A stretch of DNA of 64,000 nt from assembly GCA_963576785.1 (NCBI GenBank), contig OY756146.1, positions 2,232,001 through 2,296,000 on the forward strand, written 5' to 3'. Within the stretch, counting starts at the first letter, position 1. Each line of letters opens with the position of its first letter. Source of the stretch: Chlorophyllum brunneum (Eukaryota; Basidiomycota; Agaricomycetes; Agaricales; Agaricaceae). Positions 35,366 to 46,518 of this stretch are shown piece after piece. The notes beneath the pieces were generated by a model that was given only the letters and a program-made list of their open reading frames with translations, ran no database searches and had not been told where the DNA came from. The translations under genes were made by a program, and so were the position numbers.

Positions 35366-37411
35366 TCAGAATTTGAACCCGCCCGCCAATCCCATAACAT
35401 TCTCGGGGTCATGAATCTTCTTCAACGAGCGCAAGGATGGAAGGTAATCCCCATAAAGCTTCTCGAGGGGCGTATCGTATATAGCGTAGTTTGGGTAGAG
35501 TGCAGCACGATCAATGTCCTGGCCCTCTGAGACGGCGACAGCATGTAGATGGTCAGCGCTTTGTTTGATAGCATCATGGAACACGTCATCATCCAAATCG
35601 ACTAGCCAGGCGTAGTAGATATTAAAAGGAGTGTATCTCGTGGTCCGGCTGGGAGGGTAAGCAGAGGGGCTATTGTTGTGCGCGAGGATGTCTGGTTGGA
35701 AAGGTTCGACATCATAAGAAATGAAGGTTCCGGTGTCGTCGGTAAGGTATTTTCCCCAGAACTGATCACAATTGTGAGTACAGAAGGCCTGATCATGGTG
35801 GAAGAAAACTCTTACGACAGATTCATTCAGTACGGCATTGAGCAAGGTAGGTGTATACTCGAGGACTGGTACGGTGTTGAAAATTGCTCTGTGATGCATG
35901 TTTAGTTACACTCAGGATTTGGTATAATATCGTTCACTCTTACCGTTCAAAGGAAGTCAGATTAGCGGGAGACGCCAACACCAGATCAAGGTAGTCCCGG
36001 GTCTTAATATCTCGAGTAAAGTAAGGAACATCCATGAATTTGTCAAAGATTCCGCTGGGCGGGTTCGGACCATCGTAGAAGAGTATTTGGGAGATACCGG
36101 GCTGAGATTTTTGGAATCAGTCATTGCAATGTCTGCCAAGTATATTCACTTACTTCACCGAGAAGGAAATTGTATGTGGTAATGATACCAGCCTTCGGAT
36201 CTTTCACATTGGCAGAGAAATCCGCAGTAGCTTCTGTGATTTTGTCGATATGGGACTCGGTTACAGTAATCAATCCACCCTATCTTCTCCTTCAGTAAAG
36301 ACTCCTTTGTCGGAAATATTCCTACTTACCCAAACTTGAGTTTGTGGGAAAGTCTTCAATGTAAACTTCGTGACAATTCCCTATATGACGGATCAGGTGA
36401 GCACGGGACCCAGGGTCCAAAAGGACCACCTACAAAGTTATTGAATCCTCCCTGACGTTTATTCCGTTTGAGCGAATAACAGCGCCGAAGAACCTGATCG
36501 ACGTACCTTCAACCCGAAAAACAAATCAGGCTGTGTCTCTTGCGTTACTTGAAGAATTGTTCCATCGGGCTTCACTAGCTCGAAAGCGACGACAGTATCG
36601 ATAGTCAGGCCATACTGGTTTGTTTTCCAAGAATAACCTATTACATAATCGTGTGTGAACGAAACACCCATGATAGTGCATCTGGGACACGTACCTCCGC
36701 CAAGGATGAAACCAGCCACTCCGAGTCCCGTAACACGTCCCCCAAGAACGCTGACTCCATGAGGCGCTAGTGCAGCATACACTTCATCCCATAGGAGCCC
36801 AGCGCCAACAGTCACGGTTTGTTGCGCCTCATTGTAGTCTATCTCTGAAAACCGATACATTGCAATCTGCACGCCTTTGGTTGATGAAAAACCTGGATTG
36901 GATGTATGTCCACCACCCTTGACCTGGGGAGATATCAAACCAAGTCAAATTTAGCAAATGGGCGGTGTAGGACTCACCGCAAATGGTGTACGCGATTTGC
37001 CCAAAATGTGCAGCTGTTATAAAGCAGTCAGGTTTTATGTGGCACATAGAACGGGATGTAAGTACGGACAGTCTCTGCTACGTCCGAGGTTGTACCAGGC
37101 TCAACAACACATGCTGCATGTTGCGCACTCGATCCTGCCCAGTGGTAGATACCCTTGATATACTCTATCTCGTTGATTACTGGCGCCGGTACAGACGAAT
37201 CTCAGTAATGGAGAGCTCGAAAGGAGGGAGAATTCGTACTGGGATAATAAACACTTGTAGCGGATGAGACGCTTTTGTCTATGGATATGCATATCAACCC
37301 TGCATCTAGCCTGTGTTGAAGGTCCCATGTGAGGGGATGTTGAGAGTCCTGGACAATCTGTCCCAAACCCAAAGCCAGGGAAGTTAAGAGAGTAAGCGCC
37401 GTTAGGTGCAT
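35366..37411 (-). CDS. Secreted FAD-linked oxidase (BBE/PCMH type), paralog 1
   Basis: Eleven exons on the minus strand, in order: 37240-37411, 37070-37179, 36978-37013, 36695-36923, 36507-36637, 36434-36451, 36330-36380, 36154-36279, 35944-36101, 35816-35888, 35366-35761; 499 aa. Signal peptide MHLTAL..LALGLGQ, then the PCMH FAD-binding domain: VKGGGH with His 112, the expected covalent FAD attachment site, ALAPHGVSVLGGRVTGLGVAGF, LGGGYSWKTNQYG. The C-terminal BBE-type region ends YPNYAIYDTPLEKLYG and FKF. No second (Cys) flavin link is evident in the usual position, so mono-covalent attachment is likely. The family oxidises alcohols, sugars or alkaloid-like amines with O2; substrate unknown. 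A TATA-like motif lies about 55 bp upstream (plus 37464-37472). The plus-strand gene at 47.3 kb is a paralog with the same exon plan. Confidence 0.9.
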
Positions 37412-38861
37412 CTGGGGCGTGGAAGGTGGATTCGAGCTGAGCCGAGGAGACTAGGGTTTCTGTTTTATATATTGCCCGGGAATCATTGCTCATGTCTTCT
37501 CTCTTGTTTCCGAAGTAACATCACTAAAAATAAGATCTGAGGGAACAACCCGGCCTGCGACTAGAATGATCATCTTCGTATCAAAGATGCTTCTATTCCG
37601 CTGTAGAGATGTATCCTCCGTGGGTATAATGACAGCAAGAGTACAGACAGACTGGCGAGAAAAGGCAGGACTGTATTGCTTATCCTAGAAAATCATACGT
37701 ATCCTTATTTTTGGACCTGTCCTTGACCGATGCATTGTGGCATACGCGACGACGGCCGCATTGTATCGTTCAGCCTCTCTACCCCTCAGCTGATAGGTAA
37801 CGGAACTATGTAATGCTTATATTTGTATGTTGGTGTACCTGGAATGGTTTCAGGAGACAGACTTCTCCGGTGCACACTTCTCTCCGAGAGAGAGCCACCG
37901 TATGGTGCTTGGCAGGATAAATGCTCAGAGCCACAAGTACATGTGAAACCAACACCCTTTTCTAATTTAGTAGAAAAATCATAGGCATCCGAGTGCGCCC
38001 GGTACCGGCGATGGAGGTCTGATAATTAGGGTAATGCAAACCGCAGCATCCTTTGTATCTTTCTCGGGCACCTCGGATGGTAACCTAAAGGGCACTCTAT
38101 AATCCATGCACCACAAGTTGAATCTTTTGTAAAGAAGGCGTGATCAGGTTAGACAATCCATCATTCTTGTCCTAAACCGGAGGGCGGCTATCGAGATAAC
38201 TATAACTATGAAATCCAGATTAATGGAATGACATATGACTCCGCGACCGTGACTGTCGCATCAATCTTATCTGTTCAGGTCAGATGCCCTATTAATGAAG
38301 CTTTAATGAAGGACCAGGAGAAAATTAATAGTAGAATCATTTAAGCATAGGGGAACCTAGTATCCTAGCTTCACCGCCCGCGTTTCAATCTAATCTCAAA
38401 CTAACTCAAACGTGCACAAACAATAATAAAATGTGTATTCAGGGCCGTGTGAATCCTCTCCGCCCTCACGAAAAGCTGGCCACACCCACGGCAATCAGCC
38501 AGTCTAATAGCGTGATCAATGGAAGCTTCAGAATGCTTACAAGGGATAATTGTCACTGTCGCTGATTGAAACTCCTGAGAGCGAAAACCAACTACTTCAA
38601 ATACCGTACACAAGACGAAACTACATAGTCCGCCTTAACTACAAATGGGGAATTTACCCCACAGATTCGCTGTACATCAATTTCCTATGGTACGATGTCT
38701 GCAAAGCTTCTTGATCCGCAACTCGCGGTTGAATACTAACCAAGGAATGGCAGTAGCATCAAGTGGCTTGAAGGGATTAGTCGAAGAGTTTATTACCGGC
38801 ACTTTCCGTTCTTTGTATGCAAAGAGGCTTGGCCTAACATAGTATTATTTTCAGACTGCTA
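37412..38861. other. Intergenic, 1.45 kb
   Basis: Promoter of FAD oxidase 1 at the left. A 70-codon minus frame at 38401-38613 contains a CRGC motif but has no recognisable relatives and I did not call it. Otherwise nothing seen. Confidence 0.4.
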
Positions 38862-41149
38862 CTAATGATGAGCAACAATGTATGCCAAGAAACTCTCCCA
38901 CTCCGCCTCCCAAACTTCTAGTGCCCTCTCCCGCTCCTCTGGAATCATCATCGAAAACTAACGAATTCCCCAGTTACTCACGTCAGACATACACATGCTT
39001 CGAAATCATATATGTATGTGTAATTACCTTGATGCTGTCCCTGGCAAGTACACCTAGTGTACTCAATCCAGTAATCTCGCTGGAGACGAGTACCTGAGAT
39101 TGTAACTCGATTCAGTTTAGATATCAAGGACTTGTTGGAAAATATTACTTGGAAAAAGTCATAAGTCAAGCCCATATTCCCGAACCCAGCTGGACAATCT
39201 GAACCCAGTGCGACAGGTATACCGCTGTTCAAGAGAATTGGAAGAGGATGCATCGGCATCGAGGAAGCAAGACGCTATTTGTGGATTGATTGATTAGTAG
39301 CTGTTATTCCTAGAATTGATTGGTCTTACAAGGACTTCATTCCTATATATCTTGCGTTAGTGGGATTCTTAAGTGAGTGGCTGATAGGATTACTTACGAG
39401 ATGGGACAGATTTCAATTAAAATATCACGCTCACGACATATATGCATAAGCTTCGGATGTTTCACAAGTGAAAATCTGGTATAAATAAGATTCAATACAC
39501 GTCCACTAACTGTAAGGAGAATCAACAAACCCATGACCAATCCGTTTAGTTCCAAGTAAAATCGCATCAAACATATTACTATCCGCAGCATTACCATCAC
39601 CAAGTGTTTCCCCAGCGTGAAAGAGGAATGGTATTTCAATACCTTCCTCGAATTGACGTTTGCGGAAGTGTAATAAGGGTTCGATGTAGTCTACAATTGG
39701 ATGAAGTTCGTCTTCTTGACCAACGAGATCATATCCTATAAATATTCATATCAGGATAATCCAATATGCGTGCGCGGGCAAGGTACCGGCTATCAAGTGG
39801 GGAAATTCTTTCTTGAGAGCGATGCAATCTTCGAGATACCAATACAAATCCTTTGGAGAAACGACTTTGATAGTGGTGTATATAATCTATTTTTCTTCAT
39901 GAGCAAGGCCAAATCGTAAAGTCTCACGAAGATAAACAAACTCTAGCACCAAGAAATTTGTTACCACGACCTTCCTTTTCAAATTCCTCGCGAACATCTC
40001 GAAGAGTCCCTTCAAAGATGAGAACAATATCTCGACTGGTAACACTTTGTTTTCCATCCGCTCCACGTGCGATTCTGAACAAAATGTGAAGAAATTTATT
40101 TGAGTGAGAAGATGGCGAGAATGCTCACTTGGCAGCAAGGAAATCAATCCTTGGTTCCATATACGATATCCCATCTTCCACCGAAGTCAAAAAGAAAAGA
40201 CGGAGGCATTGTTTAAAAATGGGTAGGAAATGTATCATGGGCTACAGAGATGGAATCATGTTAGAGACTATGGTTCAGAAGTATATGAACCTACGCCTGA
40301 AACAGAGAATGTACTTTCGAATTTCTCCCAAATCTATCAATGCATTTTTATCAATACCTTCCGAATTCCAGTAATAAGGACAACATACGTACCTTGGTCA
40401 CGGTATTATGAGTTCCGTAAGCTTCACTTGGACGAACCGTCATAGAGTTCACGAGCCACTGATCAAAGCCTTCTGGACCACCCAAAGAGGTATCAAATAA
40501 CTCTCTTGCCCTTGCGAGACTAACCCATGTATATGGAATATACTCAAGCGACGTTAAACTCGTTCCGTCCAGGTTGTACGAATCCACAGGTAGAGGCACA
40601 ATTTCAGGAACAATAACCGAAATGTTTCGTGCAGTCAAACATTCGGAAACGCGGATGTGTATCGCAGGTTGGTTGATTGCAAGATCGAGGAGTATACGCG
40701 TGTCAACCGTTCCTCCTATATGCACATGCAACAGTGCACCCTTCGGCATCTAAATTTTTTCTCAAAAAAACTGTACTCTTTTGTAAATGGGGAAAAATAA
40801 ATAATTCCTACTTACACTTGATAAAATCTGAAAAATTCTTGTTTTTTCAATAATCTTCTTTCCTGAAAAAAGTTCAGCATATTCATTTACTCTATGATAC
40901 AAATACCAACACCACACACTTACCAGTTAAAAATTCCATCCCAGGAAACGGATGAGGCACATCCAAATAATCCTCTTTCCACACACTCTCAGCTTCCTCT
41001 CTCCTAATCCTTCTCACAATCTCATCCGCGCGTTCCTCAAGACCAGATCGACTTTGTATATATCCTCGATCTCGATCTCTCCTTAATGCTCTATCTCCAT
41101 CAATTAATTTATCTCGTTGGTTGAAGTAATCGGTTTTAGTAGATGTCAT
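38862..41149 (-). CDS. ADGF/CECR1-type adenosine deaminase-like protein
   Basis: Thirteen exons, minus strand: 40924-41149, 40816-40862, 40393-40749, 40295-40333, 40129-40241, 39942-40074, 39787-39886, 39531-39735, 39398-39475, 39330-39342, 39132-39274, 39028-39079, 38862-38957; 533 aa. The ATG (MTSTKTDYFNQRD) lies about 55 bp from a TATA-like tatatat on the same strand. Metal-site and active-site landmarks: PKGALLHVHIGG (His 99, His 101), FHAGET (His 378), RIGHG (His 406), GSDCPAGFGNMG (Asp 463). EDGISYMEPR and the EVWEAEWESF tail fit the ADGF branch. The family removes the amino group of adenosine. Two departures: IGG instead of LDG-type sequence after HVH, and Cys 464 where active deaminases have the second Asp of SDDP. 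There is no signal peptide. A 13-nt microexon (39330-39342) encodes most of SNEVL. Neighbour RPS6 is on the same strand, 781 bp upstream. Confidence 0.88.
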
Positions 41150-41930
41150 AGTCCAGCAGAAGAGAATGTGTACGTTGAAATGGTCTTCTTGGAAGGGTAG
41201 ATATATACTCTCTGACTCATATTGCGTATGTATTCTATTTCTGTTTTTCGTCAGGCTTGAGATTTCCACTGATTGATTTCGGACACACGCCGAGTGACAT
41301 GTGCTCGAGTGGTAGAGATCTTTGCGCTATATGGTAAGACAATAAGACTAATGCCCGCGTTATTAGAATATATGTTGAGTGCTGGTGGGTCTCTTCAAGA
41401 GAAAGCATTGTGAGCTTCATGGATGGATGGAACTTGAGAGCGTACGAGCGGGAACCCACGTGTCGCATCGACAGGTTGAGGTTTGTCACATATCCACGGA
41501 CGACAATTACTTCTACCCAGCATCAATGATCAACTCGGAATGTCGCATTCAAGTTTCAGTAGTCCAGTGAACCCCACCACGGAGAAACACATTCGTCGAC
41601 TTTCTTAGCTCAAATAAAGAGAGACCATAAATCTTGCGTTGGCTTAGCTTAAGGAATATGGATGGGAAGACATGCGATCATGAATGAAGAACAACTGTAT
41701 GACGGGGAAGGCGGAAGCGATAGGTGAGGAGCGGTGGCGAGTAGCAGTGGAAGTGGTAAAGGTAAGGAAATTAGAAGAGGGCAATGGACAACGACAAGAC
41801 ACGGTATGCAAAACAACCAACCACCCAACCCCAATCCAGCAAACCACCCAAACTCCAACCACCCAACTCCAAACCACAAAACCTCCTGTCCAACACCACC
41901 GCTGCAAAATCCAGTTGATCATCGAATGTT
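41150..41930. other. Intergenic, RPS6 3' side and ADGF promoter
   Basis: ADGF TATA-like stretch near 41200-41208. About 41805-41885 is an A/C-rich degenerate repeat (accaaccacccaacc type) downstream of RPS6. No gene seen. Confidence 0.4.
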
Positions 41931-42854
41931 TTACGCAGTCTTGTGTGATGCCTTTGCAGCTGCAATTTTAGCCTTCTTCTCAGCAACGCGTTTCGCGACA
42001 ATAGCGCTGGTAGAAAAGAAATCAGTCTTTTTCGAGATGGAGAATGGATCACTACTGACTCGAATTCGGTTTTCTGCTCCTTCTGGTGTTCCAGCCTGCG
42101 GCGTTTAAGGGAACGGAGGTGACGACGGCGTTGAAGACGCATAGGAGTGACCAATCTTTGGATTTTAGGACTAGAACAAAAATGATTAACAAAGAAAACG
42201 GGAAGAAAAAGAGCAACGTACGCTTTGGTGTATGGCTTAGCATCAGGATTCCTCGCACTCTTAACCTCCCGACGAACAACATATTTCGTAACATCATCCT
42301 CCTTACTCAAATTAAAGAACTTCCTAATCTTAGTTGCCCTCTTCGGACCAAGACGTTTGGGAAGAACGGTATCGGTGAGTCCGGGGATTTCACCTTCACC
42401 TTGTTTGACAATAACAAGGGAGAGGACAGCGATATCTGGACCGACGATACAGCCTCGGATGGATTTGCGCCTACGTTCACCGGTACGACGAATACGATAG
42501 CAGGAGTGACCGTCGGAGAGTAAGAGTCGGACACGGTAGGGGAGGAGGATACCTTGTTTCATAGGGAAACCTTGTTTATCGTTTCCACCCGTGATACGGA
42601 AGATGTATCCTTTCCATTCGTCGCCGAGAGTGTCTCCAGGAACCTCTTGAGAGATCTTCTTGTCGTAGAAGATACGGCTGGGATATTTCATATTTTAGTT
42701 GAGATTTAAACTTGGATGATCTTGTGAACGTACAATCGTCTCTCGTCATCGAGGTCGATGAGCTTTTGAGCCCCAGTTGCGGGGTCTATGCATCAAGTCA
42801 ATACCATTGTTGTAACGCGAGGGCCAGGTGCTTACTGGCAATGTTGAACTTCAT
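41931..42854 (-). CDS. RPS6: 40S ribosomal protein S6 (eS6)
   Basis: Five coding exons, minus strand: 42836-42854, 42734-42785, 42222-42677, 42060-42170, 41931-42006; 237 aa, the normal length. It begins [20 protein letters not shown] and holds the S6e hallmarks [67 protein letters not shown] and FNLSKEDDV. The C-terminal helix is rich in Lys and Arg and ends [12 protein letters not shown]. An intron in the 5' UTR (42856-42912) appears to end one base before the ATG. The last intron (42007-42059, donor gtcagt) was chosen because it alone restores the family ending. The small-subunit protein is a classic TOR-pathway phosphorylation target through C-terminal serines; the usual RRxSS cluster is not seen here. 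Head-to-head with RPS13. Confidence 0.95.
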
Positions 42855-43215
42855 TCTGCAGGACGATATGTCAGATCATAGGCTTTATTGTCAAGAACGA
42901 CGACGAGCATACCTTGAAGACGGGTTGTAGAGCTCGCCGCTGGGGGAAACGGGCGACTTGAGGAGGGACGCTGTATTGTCAGTAACAACACCAAACAACT
43001 GTCCCAAATTGTGGCGGAATTAAGGTTTTCAGATGTACAGTTATTTCAGCCACCGCTCGGCAACAGCCGTACACTGCAGGACCTCCGCCTGAGCTTTGAT
43101 AGTAAAGTCGACTCGCGCAAGACCACCTCTCTTCAAGAAAAACCCCAGCTAAATTGTGAGTTTTAGTCGTTGTCGGTGATGATGAGCAGGTACTGAGGCT
43201 TTTCGCAGAGTCATC
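42855..43215. promoter_or_regulatory. Shared bidirectional promoter of RPS6 and RPS13
   Basis: 361 bp separate the two divergent ribosomal protein start codons. Each side seems to contain a 5' UTR intron: minus strand 42856-42912 (gtatgc...ctgcag) for RPS6 and plus strand 43156-43209 (gtgagt...tcgcag) for RPS13. The remaining promoter core is therefore only about 240 bp. No TATA box was recognised. Co-regulation of the two subunit genes is inferred from the arrangement. Confidence 0.6.
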
Positions 43216-43840
43216 ATGGGTCGTATGCACGCTCCCGGAAAGGGCATTTGTACGTCCACACAATGATCTCAAGAATGCTCGTGCTGATCAGACGGTGTCT
43301 AGCGTCCTCTGCCCTTCCTTACCGCAGAGCTCCCCCTTCATGGCTCAAAACCACCCCAGAGGAGGTCGTCGACCAAATCGTCAAACTCGCTCGCAAGGGT
43401 CTCACTCCTTCTCAAATTGGTGTTACCCTCCGCGATTCGCATGGTATCCCCCAAGTCCGCTTCGTAACTGGTAACAAGATCCTTCGTATCCTTAAGTCTC
43501 AAGGTTCGCTCCCCATCAATTTCCGTAACGTCCACTCACGCGCGTATCTCTGTTCTCTCCCACCTTTTGAACGTACTTTTTTGTACGGTTTTTTATTATA
43601 CCTTTTTGTTTGGGGATAGGACTTGGCCCATCCATCCCTGAGGACCTTTGGCACCTCATCAAAAAGGCGGTTGCTGTCCGCAAACACTTGGAGGTCAACC
43701 GAAAGGATAAAGACTCCAAGTTCCGTCTCATCTTGATTGAGTCGAGGATTCATAGGCTTGCGAGGTATTATAAAACCAAGCAACAGATTCCTCCTACTTT
43801 CAAGTATGATTCGGCTACTGCTTCCACCCTTATTGCTTAA
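43216..43840 (+). CDS. RPS13: 40S ribosomal protein S13 (uS15)
   Basis: Three exons (43216-43249, 43303-43503, 43620-43840) encode 151 aa, exactly the eukaryotic length. The protein starts [20 protein letters not shown] and contains the family signature region [30 protein letters not shown], then [18 protein letters not shown] and [20 protein letters not shown]. It ends in ATASTLIA. It binds small-subunit rRNA. Split codons at both introns join correctly (AT-T/CG and CAA-G/GA). Divergent from RPS6 across a short shared promoter. No unusual residues were noticed. Confidence 0.97.
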
Positions 43841-44041
43841 ACACTTTTCTGTTGTCGAGGGGTCTTGTCGGAGCTATGCTGTTATGCCATACCACATCTG
43901 TGTCACATATGCGTTGTGTGTGCAATAAATATGTTGTCGTCCTAAATTGAAATTCTTGAGACGTGATCGCATTTCCCACGACAAAATAATTTCAATCCAC
44001 GGCGATCGTCGTACTTGAACTTGAACCACATCGACAAAACC

Positions 44042-44827
44042 ATGAACATTAGATTAGCAAAAGTGAGCTCAACTAAATTCCGATGCGAAATCTGGCCGTC
44101 TTTAGACCTCATTTAGCTTACAGGCCGAAGACCTAATGGGCATGCAAGCCAGCAATCTCCAAAATTTACCAGAAAATTACTCTATGCGGTTCTGTTCGTT
44201 TTCTACCAAAAAAAACGTCGTCCCTGCAAAATCACTGATGATGATTGGAATAGGGATATATCATCTGATGTCATGGCCTCAGTTATCCTATATCGCTGAA
44301 GATCATAAAGGCCGAATCGTCGGATACGTTTTATCACGAATGTGAGTTATCATTTTCTCCCTTCTCATTATGTTATTTTATTCCTTGTGTGGTTGATTAG
44401 AGAAGAACCGGATGAAGATAATCCTGAAGGAGATACGCACGGTCATGTTAATTCCATCTCTGTCTTGAGACAATACCGTCGATTAGGAATTGCGAAGAAA
44501 TTGATGTTGCTTTCTCGTACGTCCTTAATTTCTTTATTGAAATTTGTAATATATTTTTTTGAAGAAGACGCTATGGAAAAAATATATGGAGCGGCTTATG
44601 TTTCGCTTCATGTTCGAAAGTCGAATAAAGCTGCTATAGCTTTGTATAAAGAGACTCTTGGATTCGAAATTGCAAAAGTTGAGAAAAAGTATTGTGAGTG
44701 CTTTATTATTATGATCTTGTACGTGGTCTTTTTTTGATATGGGGTGTTTTTTAAAGATGGGGATGGAGAAGATGCGCTTTCGATGAGATTGTATTTTGAT
44801 CCTGAACAAAGTCATGCTCGTGAGTAG
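44042..44827 (+). CDS. NAA10: N-alpha-acetyltransferase NatA catalytic subunit (Ard1/Naa10)
   Basis: Six exons (44042-44062, 44124-44193, 44254-44341, 44401-44516, 44565-44693, 44757-44827) give 164 aa. It reads [25 protein letters not shown] at the N-terminus, then [15 protein letters not shown], the [23 protein letters not shown] block with the acetyl-CoA motif [22 protein letters not shown] and LGFEI. With the auxiliary subunit Naa15 it acetylates nascent protein N-termini on ribosomes, so it sits next to ribosomal protein genes but no functional link is implied. The donor at 44194 (gttcgt) is non-standard in sequence but restores frame (RFWIYH). The final exon is read to a stop at 44825-44827; a gtgagt at 44821 could instead be another donor leading to a longer acidic tail, which I could not resolve. 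Confidence 0.88.
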
Positions 44828-45534
44828 ATTTGTACTCCTGGCGAGTTACATATGCTGTGAAATATCATACTCTGTTTTTTTTTTTTCAATCGTTTCGCGC
44901 TTATCGCTTCTCAATCACCAAATAGTCTTCTATCTTTGTGGAAAGCCAGCGTCTTATTTCAAGCCCCGCAATGATTTGATCCGAATTGTTCGACAACTGA
45001 CCAATCTCGGACTAACCGAACCCCGATGAACAAGCGCTCTTTCCATATGGACACTACGCGTCTAGTCTTATCACCTGACAGCCCCCTCACTACCATTTCT
45101 CTCGTTTGATAGCCTTTTGTCGCTCTAACACTGCATAAAACCTGCCTTGACATCGGACCTAACAGTCAGCCGAGGTTCGATGAGGCTGTGAATTCATCGC
45201 GGTGCTGATCACAACAGATATCACTGACATAACGTAAATCGAAGCGTGTGGTTGCACAGGTCGTTGTTCTATTTATCGCTGTGATCCTGGTAACCAATAT
45301 ACCCTGTCAGGCTTGCGAGTCAACTTGATTCTTCCCTTCCCCCGAGAGAGTAATCTGTAGGCTGTGCAGTGAGTACCTTGTTATCGCCTTATACCAGTAC
45401 CTCGTTCATACCTTCCATATTTAGCCAGTACTCCAAATTCCCCACACAAGCGCACATCAAGCAGCTTATAAATTCCCTTCATCCACGCGCAGCTTTCCCT
45501 TCCTTTTCTCTCAACATCCAACACAATCATCATC
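44828..45534. other. Intergenic between NAA10 and DUF6699 gene
   Basis: No gene seen. TATA box ttataaat at about 45464-45471, 70 bp before the DUF6699 ATG. Confidence 0.45.
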
Positions 45535-46518
45535 ATGGCATCACCTTACATCTTCAACATGGGTCAATCGGGCCCGTATCAACCCCCATCACCCTTCATC
45601 CCCCCAGCTAATGTGCTATCCACATCACCTTACGTTTCGCCATATAGCTCGCCTTATAGAGGAACTAATCCCCTTCCCGGTGGCTCTCCTAATATGCCAA
45701 ATGTACCTTTCCCAGGTGCCCCTAATACTCCGTTACATGGATATGGTGAATATCCATGGGAGCGCGCACGTAGGGGTTCGTTTAACGGTGGTCAGAATCC
45801 ATACGAATCTACACCGAATTGGTTAGGAGCTACACCGATGGGTGGTGGACATCATCGTACTCGTTCTTTTGGCGAATACAACACATACCCTCCTCCTCAA
45901 CCCAATCCTTACGCAGGATATTGGCAACGACCTCCCAGTCCTTATGCCAATCCAGGCTACTTACCACCACAATCGACATTCCATATCCATCCATACTTGA
46001 ATGGGGAAAATCCACGCGGAGATTTTCTCTTTGATCTTTCCTCTCCCAAATTCGCTCCTCTTCGATTCGTCGGCCCTGGACAAACGGAATACGTCCCTCC
46101 TGACGAATTAGCACAATCGGCTACATGGCCTTCGATCAATCAACTTCGTATTATATGCGATTCGATACCACAATGGCCTATTGATATCACGATCGATTCG
46201 AGTTATTATGGTGGGGCGTCACCACCACCTGGAGCGAAACTTCCACCAATTACATTAGGAGATATTTTGTTTAATATTCATAATAATTTGGGACAGAGGA
46301 TTTCGCATGCGGATTGGGTTAGTTTGGCACCGGAACAGGAAACGGCTATTGGGAGAGCTTATACGCAGAGATGTAAAGCGCTTGGAAGTGCGGAAGCGGT
46401 GGAGAGGAGTCAGGGTGTGAAGAGGATTGATTATTGTATGGGAAAGGTGTGGTTTAATGGATTGACGAGGGTGGGAGATGGGATGGAAGTGTTGAAGTTG
46501 CATTTGAAGAGAAAGTGA
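45535..46518 (+). CDS. DUF6699 domain protein, long form
   Basis: Single exon, 327 aa. The N-terminal half (1-155) is low-complexity and rich in Pro, Tyr, Ser and Gly (QPPSPFIPP, SPYSSPY, PPPQPNPYAGY). The C-terminal half is a DUF6699 fold: WPIDITIDSSYYGG, LPPITLGDILFNIHNNLGQRIS, then HADWVSLAPEQETAIGRAY, RCKALGS, and GVKRIDYCMGKVWFNGL with a closing strand EVLKLHLK. The function of DUF6699 is unknown; it is widespread and expanded in Agaricomycetes. There is no signal peptide or membrane helix. A TATA box lies 70 bp upstream. Two further DUF6699 genes are in this window (52.1 and 59.8 kb), unlinked in sequence context. Start choice: first ATG after the TATA box; a second ATG eight codons later is possible. 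Confidence 0.85.
   Translation: MASPYIFNMGQSGPYQPPSPFIPPANVLSTSPYVSPYSSPYRGTNPLPGGSPNMPNVPFPGAPNTPLHGYGEYPWERARRGSFNGGQNPYESTPNWLGATPMGGGHHRTRSFGEYNTYPPPQPNPYAGYWQRPPSPYANPGYLPPQSTFHIHPYLNGENPRGDFLFDLSSPKFAPLRFVGPGQTEYVPPDELAQSATWPSINQLRIICDSIPQWPIDITIDSSYYGGASPPPGAKLPPITLGDILFNIHNNLGQRISHADWVSLAPEQETAIGRAYTQRCKALGSAEAVERSQGVKRIDYCMGKVWFNGLTRVGDGMEVLKLHLKRK

Noticed and set aside
38401..38613. 70-codon minus frame with CRGC motif
   Set aside because: Too short, no homology, no promoter or splice support.
42086..42523. 145-codon plus-strand frame opposite RPS6
   Set aside because: Antisense of RPS6 exons 3 and 4.
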